A DNA stretch of 64,000 nucleotides from Prosthecodimorpha hirschii (GTDB taxonomy: Bacteria; Pseudomonadota; Alphaproteobacteria; Rhizobiales; Ancalomicrobiaceae): NCBI RefSeq assembly GCF_001305515.1, contig NZ_LJYW01000001.1, positions 5,430,857 to 5,494,856 of the forward strand. The letters run 5' to 3'. Shown here piece by piece: positions 56,870-64,000 of the stretch. Numbering within the stretch: the first letter of the stretch is position 1; the number at the start of each line of letters is the position of its first letter. The notes under the pieces were generated by a model that was not told the DNA's origin, ran no database searches, and saw only the letters and a program-made list of their open reading frames with translations. Position numbers and translations under genes: made by a program.

Positions 56870-57115
56870 ATGACGATGAGCAAGACGATCCCGGTCGAAC
56901 GCGACGACCGGACAGCGACGACCTTGGACATACTGGTTCCGTCGAACGGGGAGCCGCGCGACGTGTTGATCGCGCGCGCCATCGCGGCGATGCAGGCCCA
57001 CAATGATTGGGTGGTCGCCAAGATCACGGCCGGAATCAAAGCGGCCGATCGCGGCGAGTTTGCCTCGGATGCTGAAATGCAGGCGATATTCGAAAAATAT
57101 GGCGTCGAGCCGTGA
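56870..57115 (+). CDS. ParD/CopG-like ribbon-helix-helix antitoxin
   Basis: Predicted DNA-binding antitoxin, 81 residues (79 from the second ATG at 56876). The C-terminal NDWVVAKITAGIKAADRGEF and ASDAEMQAIFEKYG match the tail of ParD/CopG antitoxins that pairs with ParE; the N-terminal half (LVPSNGEPRDVLIARAIAAM) is a ribbon-helix-helix in outline. GGGAGG precedes the ATG at 56870. The gene is complete, while the downstream toxin frame is broken. It lies 39 bp after rel, in an accessory patch. Confidence 0.7.
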   Translation: MTMSKTIPVERDDRTATTLDILVPSNGEPRDVLIARAIAAMQAHNDWVVAKITAGIKAADRGEFASDAEMQAIFEKYGVEP

Positions 57116-57117
57116 AG

Positions 57118-57388
57118 ATGCGCTGAGCGGATCCCGCCGCGCGGGACCTCTCGAATATTGCGGATTGGATTGCCCAAGACAGTGTGGCCAGCGCTCGCCG
57201 CGTGCGGCACATGATCCGCACCCGCGTTCAGCAACTTGAGCCTATGCCTCACGCTGGTCGGCCCGGCCGCATCGCGGGAGCTGGTCGCTGTCGGCCTGCC
57301 ATAATTCGTTGCCTATGAGTGCCGGCCGGACGCGATCGTGATCCTTGCCGTATGGCACACCTCACGCCCGTGGCCTGAAGCTCTCTAG
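57118..57388 (+). pseudogene. Decayed ParE/RelE-type toxin gene
   Basis: Starting 2 bp after the antitoxin stop, the frame reads MR, a TGA where Trp (TGG) is expected, then ADPAARDLSNIADWIAQDS and RRVRHMIRTRVQQLEPMPHA followed by GRPGRIAG, a ParE-like N-terminus. A frameshift then moves the reading to ASRELVAVGLP, a TAA where Tyr is expected, and FVAYECRPDAIVILAVWHTS with RPWPEAL and a stop at 57386. Two nonsense changes plus one frameshift make it inactive. The reconstructed protein has about 90 residues, the family length. Confidence 0.8.
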
Positions 57389-57537
57389 GCGCACGGCGTG
57401 TTCCGACCCGTCGCCGACCTCCGGACGGCCGTCAATCGCTTGATCCGCGGACACAATCGGACGCAAAGCCATTCGTCTGTCGGTCCGATTGCGACGCCAT
57501 CATCGCCGCCAATTACCGAGGGGTCCAGGCAATGGAG

Positions 57538-57975
57538 TCAATCCGCGAGGCGAATTCCATTGAGGAATTCTGTAAAACTGTCAGCGACCTTCAAATAATC
57601 ATTGTAGCCGCTCCAGAAATCCGTGAAGAAAACGCCCGTCCATATTCCATCCTGATGTTCCATGACGAATCTACCCCCTCCGTCATCGGTCACAATTGGA
57701 ATAATTGTGCGATCAGGGAAGTGATCCTTGAATAAATCCGTCTGCGGATATATGCTTCTATATTCGTCTTCTGGGTTCATATTATAAAAGAAGCGAATCG
57801 TTGTATCGATAGGCATGTTGCCTTCTGCGAACTCGAATATCCCTGGACTGTATTCTGCAAACCTCTCTTCGATCAAAAAAGTTTTATAGTCATCCGGAAG
57901 GGTAGCTCCGATGTAGAGCTCAAAAGAATGAATGAGAGCGGCATGTTCGTTTTTCGAATATCGAATGTTTGGCAT
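57538..57975 (-). CDS. SUKH (SMI1/KNR4)-family immunity-type protein, AT-rich orphan
   Basis: A 145-residue acidic cytoplasmic protein with SUKH features: IGATLPDDYKTFLIEE near residue 24, then a hydrophobic strand region, FKDHFPDRTIIPIVTDDGGGRFVM and FTDFWSGYNDYLKVADSFTEFL. SUKH proteins commonly protect against polymorphic toxins. The start at 57975 has AGGAG 8 bp upstream; a GTG three codons earlier is not favoured. The gene is AT-rich in a GC-rich genome, indicating transfer, and no toxin gene is next to it. An IS5-type fragment lies 155 bp upstream. Confidence 0.8.
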   Translation of the reverse strand: MPNIRYSKNEHAALIHSFELYIGATLPDDYKTFLIEERFAEYSPGIFEFAEGNMPIDTTIRFFYNMNPEDEYRSIYPQTDLFKDHFPDRTIIPIVTDDGGGRFVMEHQDGIWTGVFFTDFWSGYNDYLKVADSFTEFLNGIRLAD

Positions 57976-58129
57976 GGCAACCACTCCTGATTCTATTTTT
58001 CAATTCAGGCGAGCCATCGGTTGATGTGCGTCGGAAGAAGCCACGACGGGCGATTTGCACCCGACATTTTCCGTGTCGGCGTCGTAACCCCTTGTTTTGG
58101 CATGCGGTGCCGTGACAGGGCGGCTGTCC

Positions 58130-58241
58130 CGCGCGGACGTCCGGTCTGACTCGACCTCGGCATCAGCAGCGCGATCCGCTCCCACTCCGCGTCTGTCGGA
58201 TCGGAGGGATCGCGTTTCGTCTTCCTGGCGATTGTGGCCAT
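58130..58241 (-). pseudogene. IS5-type transposase N-terminal fragment
   Basis: From an ATG at 58241 the minus strand reads MATIARKTKRDPSDPTDAEW, then ERIALLMPRSSQTGRPRGT, which matches the N-terminus of IS5-family transposases (TDAEWxxIxPLxPxxxxxGRPR). Similarity ends after about 37 residues, and nothing of the catalytic domain follows. It is a short remnant in the spacer between the SUKH gene and pyrE. Confidence 0.65.
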
Positions 58242-58401
58242 CCCGCCCCGGGTGTCCACATCCCGATCGTGAATCAAATCCTGATCCCCTGGAAATGCCG
58301 AACGCCGCGTGCGCAGACGGGCTCTCAGGCTTCTCCCTCGACATCCGCGCCACTGCCCCCTATACCCGGCCCCCGGCCTAAACCTGCCGGAGACCCCGCC
58401 C

Positions 58402-58983
58402 ATGACCCGTGACGACGTGCTCGATGTGTTCCGCTCCTGCGGGGCGATCCTGGAGGGGCATTTCATTCTGTCGTCGGGGCTGCGCTCGCCGGTCTTCATC
58501 CAGAAGGCGCGGGTGTTCCAGTATCCGGACAAGACCGAGATCGTCTGCAAGGCGCTGGCCGAGAAGATCCGCGCCGCCGTCCCCGGCGGGGTCGACTATG
58601 TCGTGTCGCCGGCGCTCGGCGGCATCGTGCCGGGCTACGAGACGGCGCGTCATCTCGGCGTGCCGGCGGTCTGGGTCGAGCGCGAGGGCGGCGAGATGCG
58701 GCTCCGGCGCTTCGAACTGCCGCCGGGCGCGCGCGTGGTGGTGGTCGAGGACATCGTGACGACCGGGCTCTCCTCGCGCGAGACGATCGCGGCCTTGGAG
58801 GCGCTCGGCGCCAAGGTGGTCGCCTGCGCCTGCCTGATCGACCGCTCCGACGGCGAGGCCGAGGTCGGCGTGCCGCTGATCGCGCTCGCCGGCTTCAAGG
58901 TGCCGGCCTATCCGGCCGACCAGCTGCCGCCCGAACTCGCCGCCCTGCCGGCGGTTAAGCCTGGCAGCCGCAATCTGGCCTGA
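58402..58983 (+). CDS. pyrE: Orotate phosphoribosyltransferase
   Basis: Joins orotate to PRPP to form OMP in pyrimidine synthesis. The 193-residue protein has [35 protein letters not shown] and the PRPP motif [16 protein letters not shown]. The ATG at 58402 gives the usual length; open codons upstream lie in the IS5 remnant region. In relatives pyrE follows rel; here an insertion of about 1.5 kb separates them. Confidence 0.96.
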   Translation: MTRDDVLDVFRSCGAILEGHFILSSGLRSPVFIQKARVFQYPDKTEIVCKALAEKIRAAVPGGVDYVVSPALGGIVPGYETARHLGVPAVWVEREGGEMRLRRFELPPGARVVVVEDIVTTGLSSRETIAALEALGAKVVACACLIDRSDGEAEVGVPLIALAGFKVPAYPADQLPPELAALPAVKPGSRNLA

Positions 58984-59300
58984 GAGCCGACGCGGGCCGC
59001 AGTCCGGCTTCGGGCGGCGGCCGACCCGTCTCGACGCGTCGATGGGCCATGGCCTCGGCCGCTGCGCTGCAGGGGCCGGGCGCCTGCAGGCCGGGCGTTG
59101 GCGGGCAGGGCTCCGGCGGGCCGAGCGCTGCAGGGGGCAGGGTGCTGGCGGTTGCATACCTTGCGGCTGGGACGATCCGGGGCTCGGCGTCCCTCCTTCG
59201 CGCACGCCCCCGGTGTCCCGTTCACTCTGCCGCAGGGATCCGCGCCGATGGGCGTGATCCGGGCTTTCCCTAGGGGCCGGACGTCCGGCAGGATGCGGCC
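58984..59300. other. Non-coding interval pyrE-DUF2062
   Basis: 317 bp of very GC-rich DNA with degenerate GGGCGCTGCAG-like repeats near 59060-59150. No gene or terminator is assigned. Confidence 0.5.
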
Positions 59301-59852
59301 ATGAACCTGCGCAGGGCGATCGGCAAGGAATTCAAGCGAAGCTGGCGGATCCTGCGCCGGCCCGGCCGCTGGCTCGGGCTGGCGCGCTGGTATTGGACCC
59401 GGCTCCTGCATCTGCCGGGCTCGGCGCGCTCGGTGGCGGCCGGCACGGCGATCGGCTGCTTCGTCAGTTTCACGCCGTTTCTCGGCGGCCGCGTGGTGCT
59501 GTCGGCCGGTCTTGCCTCGCTGCTGCGCGTCAACCCGATGGCCGCCATCGTCGGCAGCCATGTCGGCAACCCGCTGGTCTATCCGCTGATCTTCGTCGGC
59601 TCTGTCGAGCTCGGTCTGTGGCTGCTCGGCCGGCCGGGACTGGGGCCGATCGCGCTCGAACGGCTCGCCGACCTCGCCCTGCCGGCGGCGCTCGGGCTTG
59701 CCGTGGCGGGAAGTCTCACCAGCCTTGCCGTCTACGGCGTTGTCCTCTCCTCCGTGCGTGCCTATCAGGAGAAGCACAAGGCGCGCCGGATCGCGACGCG
59801 GCGCGGACGGGAGGCATTGGCATGCAGCGCGACGGACGGCCCGGCTCTCTGA
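59301..59852 (+). CDS. DUF2062 membrane protein
   Basis: Small inner-membrane protein of unknown function, 183 residues. It has the conserved [20 protein letters not shown] and [20 protein letters not shown] of DUF2062, with membrane segments at about 50-70, 95-115 and 125-150, and a basic C-terminus. The 3' end overlaps pdxJ by 31 bp. It is typically found beside pdxJ-acpS-lepB in Rhizobiales. Confidence 0.9.
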   Translation: MNLRRAIGKEFKRSWRILRRPGRWLGLARWYWTRLLHLPGSARSVAAGTAIGCFVSFTPFLGGRVVLSAGLASLLRVNPMAAIVGSHVGNPLVYPLIFVGSVELGLWLLGRPGLGPIALERLADLALPAALGLAVAGSLTSLAVYGVVLSSVRAYQEKHKARRIATRRGREALACSATDGPAL

Positions 59853-60595
59853 GGCTCGGCATCAACATCGACCACGTGGCGACCATCCGCAACGCACGCG
59901 GGGGCCTGCATCCCGATCCGCTGCGCGCCGCGCATCTCGCGGCCGCCGCCGGCGCGGACGGCATCACCGCGCATCTGCGCGAGGACCGCCGCCACATCCG
60001 GGATACCGACATCGAGCGGCTGATGGCCGAGATCGACCTGCCGCTCAACCTGGAAATGGCCGCCACCGACGAGATGGCCGCGATCGCGCTGCGCCATCGT
60101 CCGCATGCCGCCTGCATCGTGCCGGAGCGGCGCGAGGAGCGGACCACCGAGGGCGGGCTCGATGCCGCCGGCCAGGAGGCGCATCTGCAGCCGATCGTCG
60201 CCCGGCTGGCCGAGGCCGGCATCCGCGTCTCGCTGTTCATCGAGGCCGATCCGCGCCAGTTCGAGGCCGCCGTCCGGCTCGGCGCGCCGGTGGTCGAGAT
60301 CCATACCGGCCGCTACTGCGACCTGCACAATGACGGCCATTTCGCCGAGCGCGATCGGGAACTCGCCCGCATCGCCGCGGCCGCGCGGCACGGCGCCGAA
60401 CTCGGCCTGGAGGTCCATGCCGGCCACGGCCTCGCCTACGACACCGTCGGGCCGATCGCGGCGCTGCCGGAGGTGAAGGAGCTGAATATCGGTCACTTCC
60501 TCGTGGGCGAGGCGATCTTCATCGGCTTCGAGGCCTCGATCCGGACCATGCGCCACCATATGGATGTCGCCCGCGGGATCGTCGCCGCGTCGTGA
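59822..60595 (+). CDS. pdxJ: Pyridoxine 5'-phosphate synthase
   Basis: Condenses deoxyxylulose 5-phosphate with the PdxA product to make pyridoxine 5'-phosphate. The 257-residue TIM barrel has [45 protein letters not shown] and [15 protein letters not shown]. The start at 59822 overlaps the DUF2062 gene; an open frame further upstream is a shadow of that gene. acpS starts 7 bp after the stop, so translation is probably coupled. Confidence 0.97.
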   Translation: MQRDGRPGSLRLGINIDHVATIRNARGGLHPDPLRAAHLAAAAGADGITAHLREDRRHIRDTDIERLMAEIDLPLNLEMAATDEMAAIALRHRPHAACIVPERREERTTEGGLDAAGQEAHLQPIVARLAEAGIRVSLFIEADPRQFEAAVRLGAPVVEIHTGRYCDLHNDGHFAERDRELARIAAAARHGAELGLEVHAGHGLAYDTVGPIAALPEVKELNIGHFLVGEAIFIGFEASIRTMRHHMDVARGIVAAS

Positions 60596-60602
60596 GGGTT
60601 TC

Positions 60603-61022
60603 ATGATCATCGGTATCGGGTCCGACCTGATCGACATCCGCCGCATCGAGAAGACGCTCGCCCGCTTCGGCGAGCGCTTCACCCATCGCGTCTTCACCGA
60701 TGTCGAGCGCGCCAAATCCGACCGGCGCGACCAGCGTGCCGCCTCCTATGCCAAGCGTTTCGCCGCCAAGGAGGCCTGTTCCAAGGCGCTCGGCACCGGC
60801 ATCCGCATGGGCGTCAACTGGCGCGAGATGGGTGTCGTCAATCTGCCATCCGGCAAGCCCACCATCCTGCTCGGCGGCAGCGCGGCGGAGCGGCTGGCGG
60901 CCCTGACGCCGGACGGCTTCGAGGCCCGCATCGATCTGACCATCACGGACGACTATCCGCTGGCGCAGGCTTTCGTGGTCATCTCGGCGGTGCCGCTGGG
61001 CTGGCCGAAGGCGGCCGGATGA
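60603..61022 (+). CDS. acpS: Holo-[acyl carrier protein] synthase
   Basis: Transfers phosphopantetheine from CoA to the Ser of AcpP (gene at 3988). The 139-residue protein has the start [16 protein letters not shown] with the magnesium-binding Asp, [15 protein letters not shown] with the second acidic site, and [13 protein letters not shown] at the C-terminus. The ATG at 60603 overlaps no other gene and lies just after the pdxJ stop. Gene order pdxJ-acpS-lepB is common in alphaproteobacteria. Confidence 0.97.
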   Translation: MIIGIGSDLIDIRRIEKTLARFGERFTHRVFTDVERAKSDRRDQRAASYAKRFAAKEACSKALGTGIRMGVNWREMGVVNLPSGKPTILLGGSAAERLAALTPDGFEARIDLTITDDYPLAQAFVVISAVPLGWPKAAG

Positions 61023-61152
61023 GCGCGCGGGACCACGGGAATGTGACTGCCCGGCCGTTCCGCCCGAAATATGAGGCATCCGGGGGCGGTTGCGGGGGCT
61101 GGCATGACCGGCTATCACGTGGCCGGTACGGGCGAGGTTGGAAAAAGGGCGC

Positions 61153-61926
61153 ATGAGCGTGACCACAACAGGAAAAGACCAGCAGGCTGGCGGCGTCGGC
61201 GAGACCATCAAGGTCGTCATCCACGCGCTCATCCTCGCGCTGCTCGTGCGCACCTTCCTCTACCAGCCGTTCAGCATCCCGTCGGGCTCGATGAAATCGA
61301 CGCTCCTGGTCGGCGACTATCTGTTCGTTTCGAAATTCTCCTATGGCTACGGAAAATTCTCCTTCGGCGGCAATCCGCTGAACGGGTTCCAGACGCCGAT
61401 CGCGAATTTCTCCGGCCGCATCTGGGCGAGCGAGCCGAAGCGCGGCGACGTGATCGTGTTCCGCAATCCGAAGGAGGAGGGGACCGACTTCATCAAGCGG
61501 CTGATCGGCCTGCCCGGCGACCGCATCCAGGTGAAGCACTCGATCCTGTACATCAACGGCGAGGCCGTGCCGCGCACGCCGGTCGCGGATTTCGTCGAGA
61601 CCGATGCGTTCGGCACCTCGTTCCATATCCGACGCTACCGCGAGACCCTGCCGAACGGCGTCAGCTACACCGTTCTCGACATGTATCAGGACGGCAGCGC
61701 CGACAATACGGAAGAATATGTCGTCCCGGCCGGCCACTATTTCATGATGGGCGACAACCGCGACAATTCCACCGACAGCCGCTTCACGCGCGATGTCGGC
61801 CCGGTGCCGTTCGAGAACCTGATCGGCCGCGCCGAGATCATCTTCTTCTCGATCGACGGCGTCGCCTGGCAGTTCTGGAACTGGCCCTGGTCGATCCGCT
61901 GGAACCGCCTGCTCGGCACGCTCTGA
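61153..61926 (+). CDS. lepB: Signal peptidase I
   Basis: Removes signal peptides from exported proteins at the periplasmic face of the inner membrane. The 257-residue protein has one membrane helix (VVIHALILALLVRTFLYQPF), then the catalytic IPSGSMKSTLLVGDYLFV with Ser, the lysine box DFIKRLIGLPGDRI, and YFMMGDNRDNSTDSRF. The ATG at 61153 is preferred to a TTG five codons upstream. Its stop overlaps the rnc start by 1 bp (TGATG). Confidence 0.96.
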   Translation: MSVTTTGKDQQAGGVGETIKVVIHALILALLVRTFLYQPFSIPSGSMKSTLLVGDYLFVSKFSYGYGKFSFGGNPLNGFQTPIANFSGRIWASEPKRGDVIVFRNPKEEGTDFIKRLIGLPGDRIQVKHSILYINGEAVPRTPVADFVETDAFGTSFHIRRYRETLPNGVSYTVLDMYQDGSADNTEEYVVPAGHYFMMGDNRDNSTDSRFTRDVGPVPFENLIGRAEIIFFSIDGVAWQFWNWPWSIRWNRLLGTL

Positions 61927-62648
61927 TGGCGCAGGGGATGGACCCGCTGGCGGCTCTGGAGGCGCGCATCGGCTACGGCTTTGCCGATCGCAAGCTGCTG
62001 ACGCGCGCCCTGACCCATACCAGCGCAACCTCCAACCCGGCCGACAGCTACCAGCGGCTCGAATTCCTCGGCGACCGGGTGCTGGCCCTGTCGGTCGCCG
62101 CGATGGCCTACGAGACCTATCCGCGCGCGGAGGAGGGCGAGCTTGCCCGCCGCCTGAATGCACTGGTCAAGCGGGAGACCTGCGCGGAGATCGGCCGCCG
62201 GCTCGAACTCGGCGCCGTCATGCGGCTCGGCGCCGGCGAGGCCCAGACCGGCGGCCGCAACCGGACCGCCATCCTCGGCGACGTGACCGAGGCGCTGATC
62301 GCCGCTATCTATCTCGACGGCGGCTTCGAGCCGGCCTGCGCCTTCGTCGAGCGGCACTGGCGCGACATGATGATGTCCGCGCGCGGGCCGCTGCGCGATG
62401 CCAAGACGACGCTGCAGGAATGGGTCCAGGGCCGCGGGCTGCCGGCACCGGTCTATCGCGAGGTCGGCCGCAGCGGACCCGATCACGATCCCGAATTCAC
62501 CATTGCGGTCGATCTCGCCGGTCTCGACGGCGCCGAAGGCCGCGGGCGTTCCAAGCGCGAGGCGGAGCAGAACGCCGCCACCGCCATCCTGGTGCGCGAG
62601 GGTCTGTGGTCGGAAGACGGCCCGATCGTCGCGGCGTCCGAACGCTGA
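61926..62648 (+). CDS. rnc: Ribonuclease III
   Basis: Cleaves double-stranded RNA in rRNA and mRNA processing. The 240-residue protein has the RNase III signature RLEFLGDRVLALSVA near residue 43, RNRTAILGDVTEALIAAIYL with the other metal-binding acidic residues, and a C-terminal double-strand RNA-binding domain (DAKTTLQEWVQGRGLPAPVY, GRSKREAEQNAATAIL). The start at 61926 overlaps the lepB stop, indicating coupled translation. Confidence 0.97.
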   Translation: MAQGMDPLAALEARIGYGFADRKLLTRALTHTSATSNPADSYQRLEFLGDRVLALSVAAMAYETYPRAEEGELARRLNALVKRETCAEIGRRLELGAVMRLGAGEAQTGGRNRTAILGDVTEALIAAIYLDGGFEPACAFVERHWRDMMMSARGPLRDAKTTLQEWVQGRGLPAPVYREVGRSGPDHDPEFTIAVDLAGLDGAEGRGRSKREAEQNAATAILVREGLWSEDGPIVAASER

Positions 62649-62740
62649 CTATCCCCGACATTCCCCACACGACCGCGCCGTCCGATCGCGATATGATCCG
62701 CCGGACCGGCGCCTCATCAGATCCGGAACGGACACGACCC

Positions 62741-63739
62741 ATGGCCGACGAGCCCGAAGACATCTCCGCCGACGACGATTTCGAGCCGATACCGCTCAAC
62801 AAGAAGGCCAAGGCGGCGCTGCGCCGGGCCGAGGCGGCGGCCGCTTCGACGCGGGCCGGCTTCGTCGCGCTGATCGGCGCGCCCAATGCCGGCAAGTCGA
62901 CCCTGCTCAACCAGCTCGTCGGCGCCAAGGTCTCGATCGTCACCCACAAGGTGCAGACGACCCGCAATCTGATCCGCGGCATCGCCATGAAGGACGGGGC
63001 GCAGGTCATCTTCGTCGATACGCCCGGCATCTTCCGGCCGCGCCGCCGGCTCGACCGCGCCATGGTCACCTCCGCCTGGGGCGGGGCGGCCGACGCCGAT
63101 CTGGTCGCGCTGCTGATCGACGCCAAGAAGGGCCTCGACGACGGCGCGCTGGCGGTGCTCGAGCGCCTCGCCGAGGTGCGCCAGCCGAAGGTCCTGATCC
63201 TCAACAAGATCGACCTGCTCAGGCGCGACGCGCTTCTGGCGCTCGCCGCGCAGGCCAGCGCCAAGGCCGCTTTCGAGGCCGTGTTCATGGTCTCGGCGAT
63301 GAACGGCGACGGCGTCGAGGACGTTCTGGCCTGGTTCGCCCGGCACGTGCCGACAGGTCCCTGGCTCTATCCGGAGGACCAGATCTCCGACCTGCCGCTG
63401 CGCCAGCTCGCCGCCGAGGTCACCCGCGAGAAGGTCTTCCTGCGTCTCCACGACGAACTGCCCTACGAATCGACCGTGGAGACCGAGCAGTGGAAGGAGA
63501 TGCGCAACGGCTCGATCCGCATCGAGCAGGTCATCTACGTCGCGCGCGAAAGCCAGAAGCGCATCGTGCTCGGCGAGAAGGGCCAGACCATCAAGGCCAT
63601 CTCGATGGCCGCGCGCGAGGAAATCGCCGAGATCGCCGAAAAGCCGGTGCACCTGTTTCTGTTCGTGAAGGTGCGCGAGAACTGGTCCGACGACCCGGAA
63701 CGCTACCGCGAAATGGGGCTCGATTTCCCGACCGAGTGA
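62741..63739 (+). CDS. era: GTPase Era
   Basis: GTPase that binds the 3' end of 16S rRNA and checks 30S assembly. The 332-residue protein has the G1 motif GAPNAGKSTL, G3 DTPGIF, G4 NKIDLL and SAMNGDG, then a KH domain with GEKGQTIKAISMAAREEI. Compared with E. coli Era (301 residues) it has an acidic N-terminal extension of about 35 residues (MADEPEDISADDDFEPIPL), common in alphaproteobacteria. It follows rnc after 92 bp. Confidence 0.97.
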   Translation: MADEPEDISADDDFEPIPLNKKAKAALRRAEAAAASTRAGFVALIGAPNAGKSTLLNQLVGAKVSIVTHKVQTTRNLIRGIAMKDGAQVIFVDTPGIFRPRRRLDRAMVTSAWGGAADADLVALLIDAKKGLDDGALAVLERLAEVRQPKVLILNKIDLLRRDALLALAAQASAKAAFEAVFMVSAMNGDGVEDVLAWFARHVPTGPWLYPEDQISDLPLRQLAAEVTREKVFLRLHDELPYESTVETEQWKEMRNGSIRIEQVIYVARESQKRIVLGEKGQTIKAISMAAREEIAEIAEKPVHLFLFVKVRENWSDDPERYREMGLDFPTE

Positions 63740-63774
63740 CGGCGGCGGTCCGGATCGGCTAGGCTCGCGCTTCC

Positions 63775-64000
63775 ATGCCGCTCTCCGTCCTTCTCGTGCA
63801 CAACAATTTCCCCGGCCAGTTCGGTTTTCTGGCCGAGGCCCTGCGCGCGCGCGGGGACTGGGTGGCGGCGATCGCGCAGGATGGGGCGGCGGGCGTGCCG
63901 GGCGTGCCGATCATGCGCTGGGGGCTGAAGCGCGGAACCACGAAGGGCATCTTCGAGCCGGCCGTCCGGGCCGAGGCGGATTTCCTGCGCGGGCGGGCGG
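63775..64000 (+). CDS. GT4-type glycosyltransferase, N-terminal part (cut by window edge)
   Basis: The frame begins MPLSVLLVHNNFPGQFGFLA, a pattern typical of GT4 glycosyltransferases (VHxNFPGQF), and runs off the right edge after 75 codons. The rest of the 75 residues (EALRARGDWVAAIAQD, IMRWGLKRGTTKGIFEP) is compatible with that family. It starts 35 bp after era, where recO is often found in relatives. Function beyond the family is not inferred. Confidence 0.7.
   Translation, partial: MPLSVLLVHNNFPGQFGFLAEALRARGDWVAAIAQDGAAGVPGVPIMRWGLKRGTTKGIFEPAVRAEADFLRGRA

Noticed and set aside
54413-57001. Open frame of about 860 codons antisense to rel
   Set aside because: rel shows all domains on the plus strand; the antisense frame has shadow composition only.

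Overview
The window is GC-rich DNA from an alphaproteobacterium, almost certainly of the order Hyphomicrobiales (Rhizobiales). The evidence is two stretches with gene orders typical of that order, porins of the Rhizobiales type (C-terminal Phe, alanine-rich signal peptide), and envelope and housekeeping genes with matching protein features. I cannot place it more precisely than order.

Layout. 1-1.8 kb: the 5' part of ilvD (minus) and a divergent, exported Fe/Mn superoxide dismutase. 1.9-9.8 kb: fatty-acid and early-envelope block fabD-fabG-acpP-fabF-mltG-(NUDIX)-yicC-gmk. 9.9-18.8 kb: an accessory interval holding a PilJ-N-like protein, a zinc alcohol dehydrogenase, an internally deleted IS630-type element, an AT-rich Imm11-like immunity gene, a second IS630 remnant interrupted by an intact IS3-family element, and a two-domain glycosyltransferase. 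18.8-30.6 kb: rsmA-pdxA-surA-lptD-lptG-lptF (minus) and divergent pepA-holC, with a GSU2403-type nucleotidyltransferase gene lodged between pepA and holC. 30.7-41.9 kb: mostly single genes: TetR with a VanX-like dipeptidase, a chemoreceptor, an ABC-F ATPase, a ricin-B lectin with an amber codon at codon 2, two unknown secreted proteins, a Tat-exported cyclase, an etherase-like GST and galE. 42.5-46.0 kb: two tandem near-identical porins, each with the same 106-nt leader and terminator. 46.3-64 kb: alpha/beta hydrolase, soluble lytic transglycosylase, then the block dapA-smpB-udg-NYN-rpoZ-rel-pyrE-DUF2062-pdxJ-acpS-lepB-rnc-era, interrupted between rel and pyrE by a ParD antitoxin with a decayed parE, an AT-rich SUKH immunity gene and an IS5 fragment. 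The window closes in the 5' end of a GT4 glycosyltransferase gene.

How the genes fit together. Most of the core genes serve envelope growth: acyl chains (fabD/G/F, acpP, acpS), LPS export (surA, lptD/F/G), peptidoglycan turnover (mltG, slt, VanX-like, dapA) and secretion (lepB). The rest serve translation or RNA quality (rsmA, smpB, rnc, era, yicC), nucleotide supply and stringent response (gmk, pyrE, rpoZ, rel) and vitamin B6 (pdxA, pdxJ).

The most notable points are a head-to-tail array of six intrinsic-terminator hairpins behind rpoZ, several long perfect inverted repeats in intergenic DNA, two orphan immunity-type genes each beside transposase debris, a toxin-antitoxin pair in which only the toxin has decayed, and a lectin gene with a stop at codon 2. 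I found no CRISPR array, prophage, tRNA or rRNA gene.
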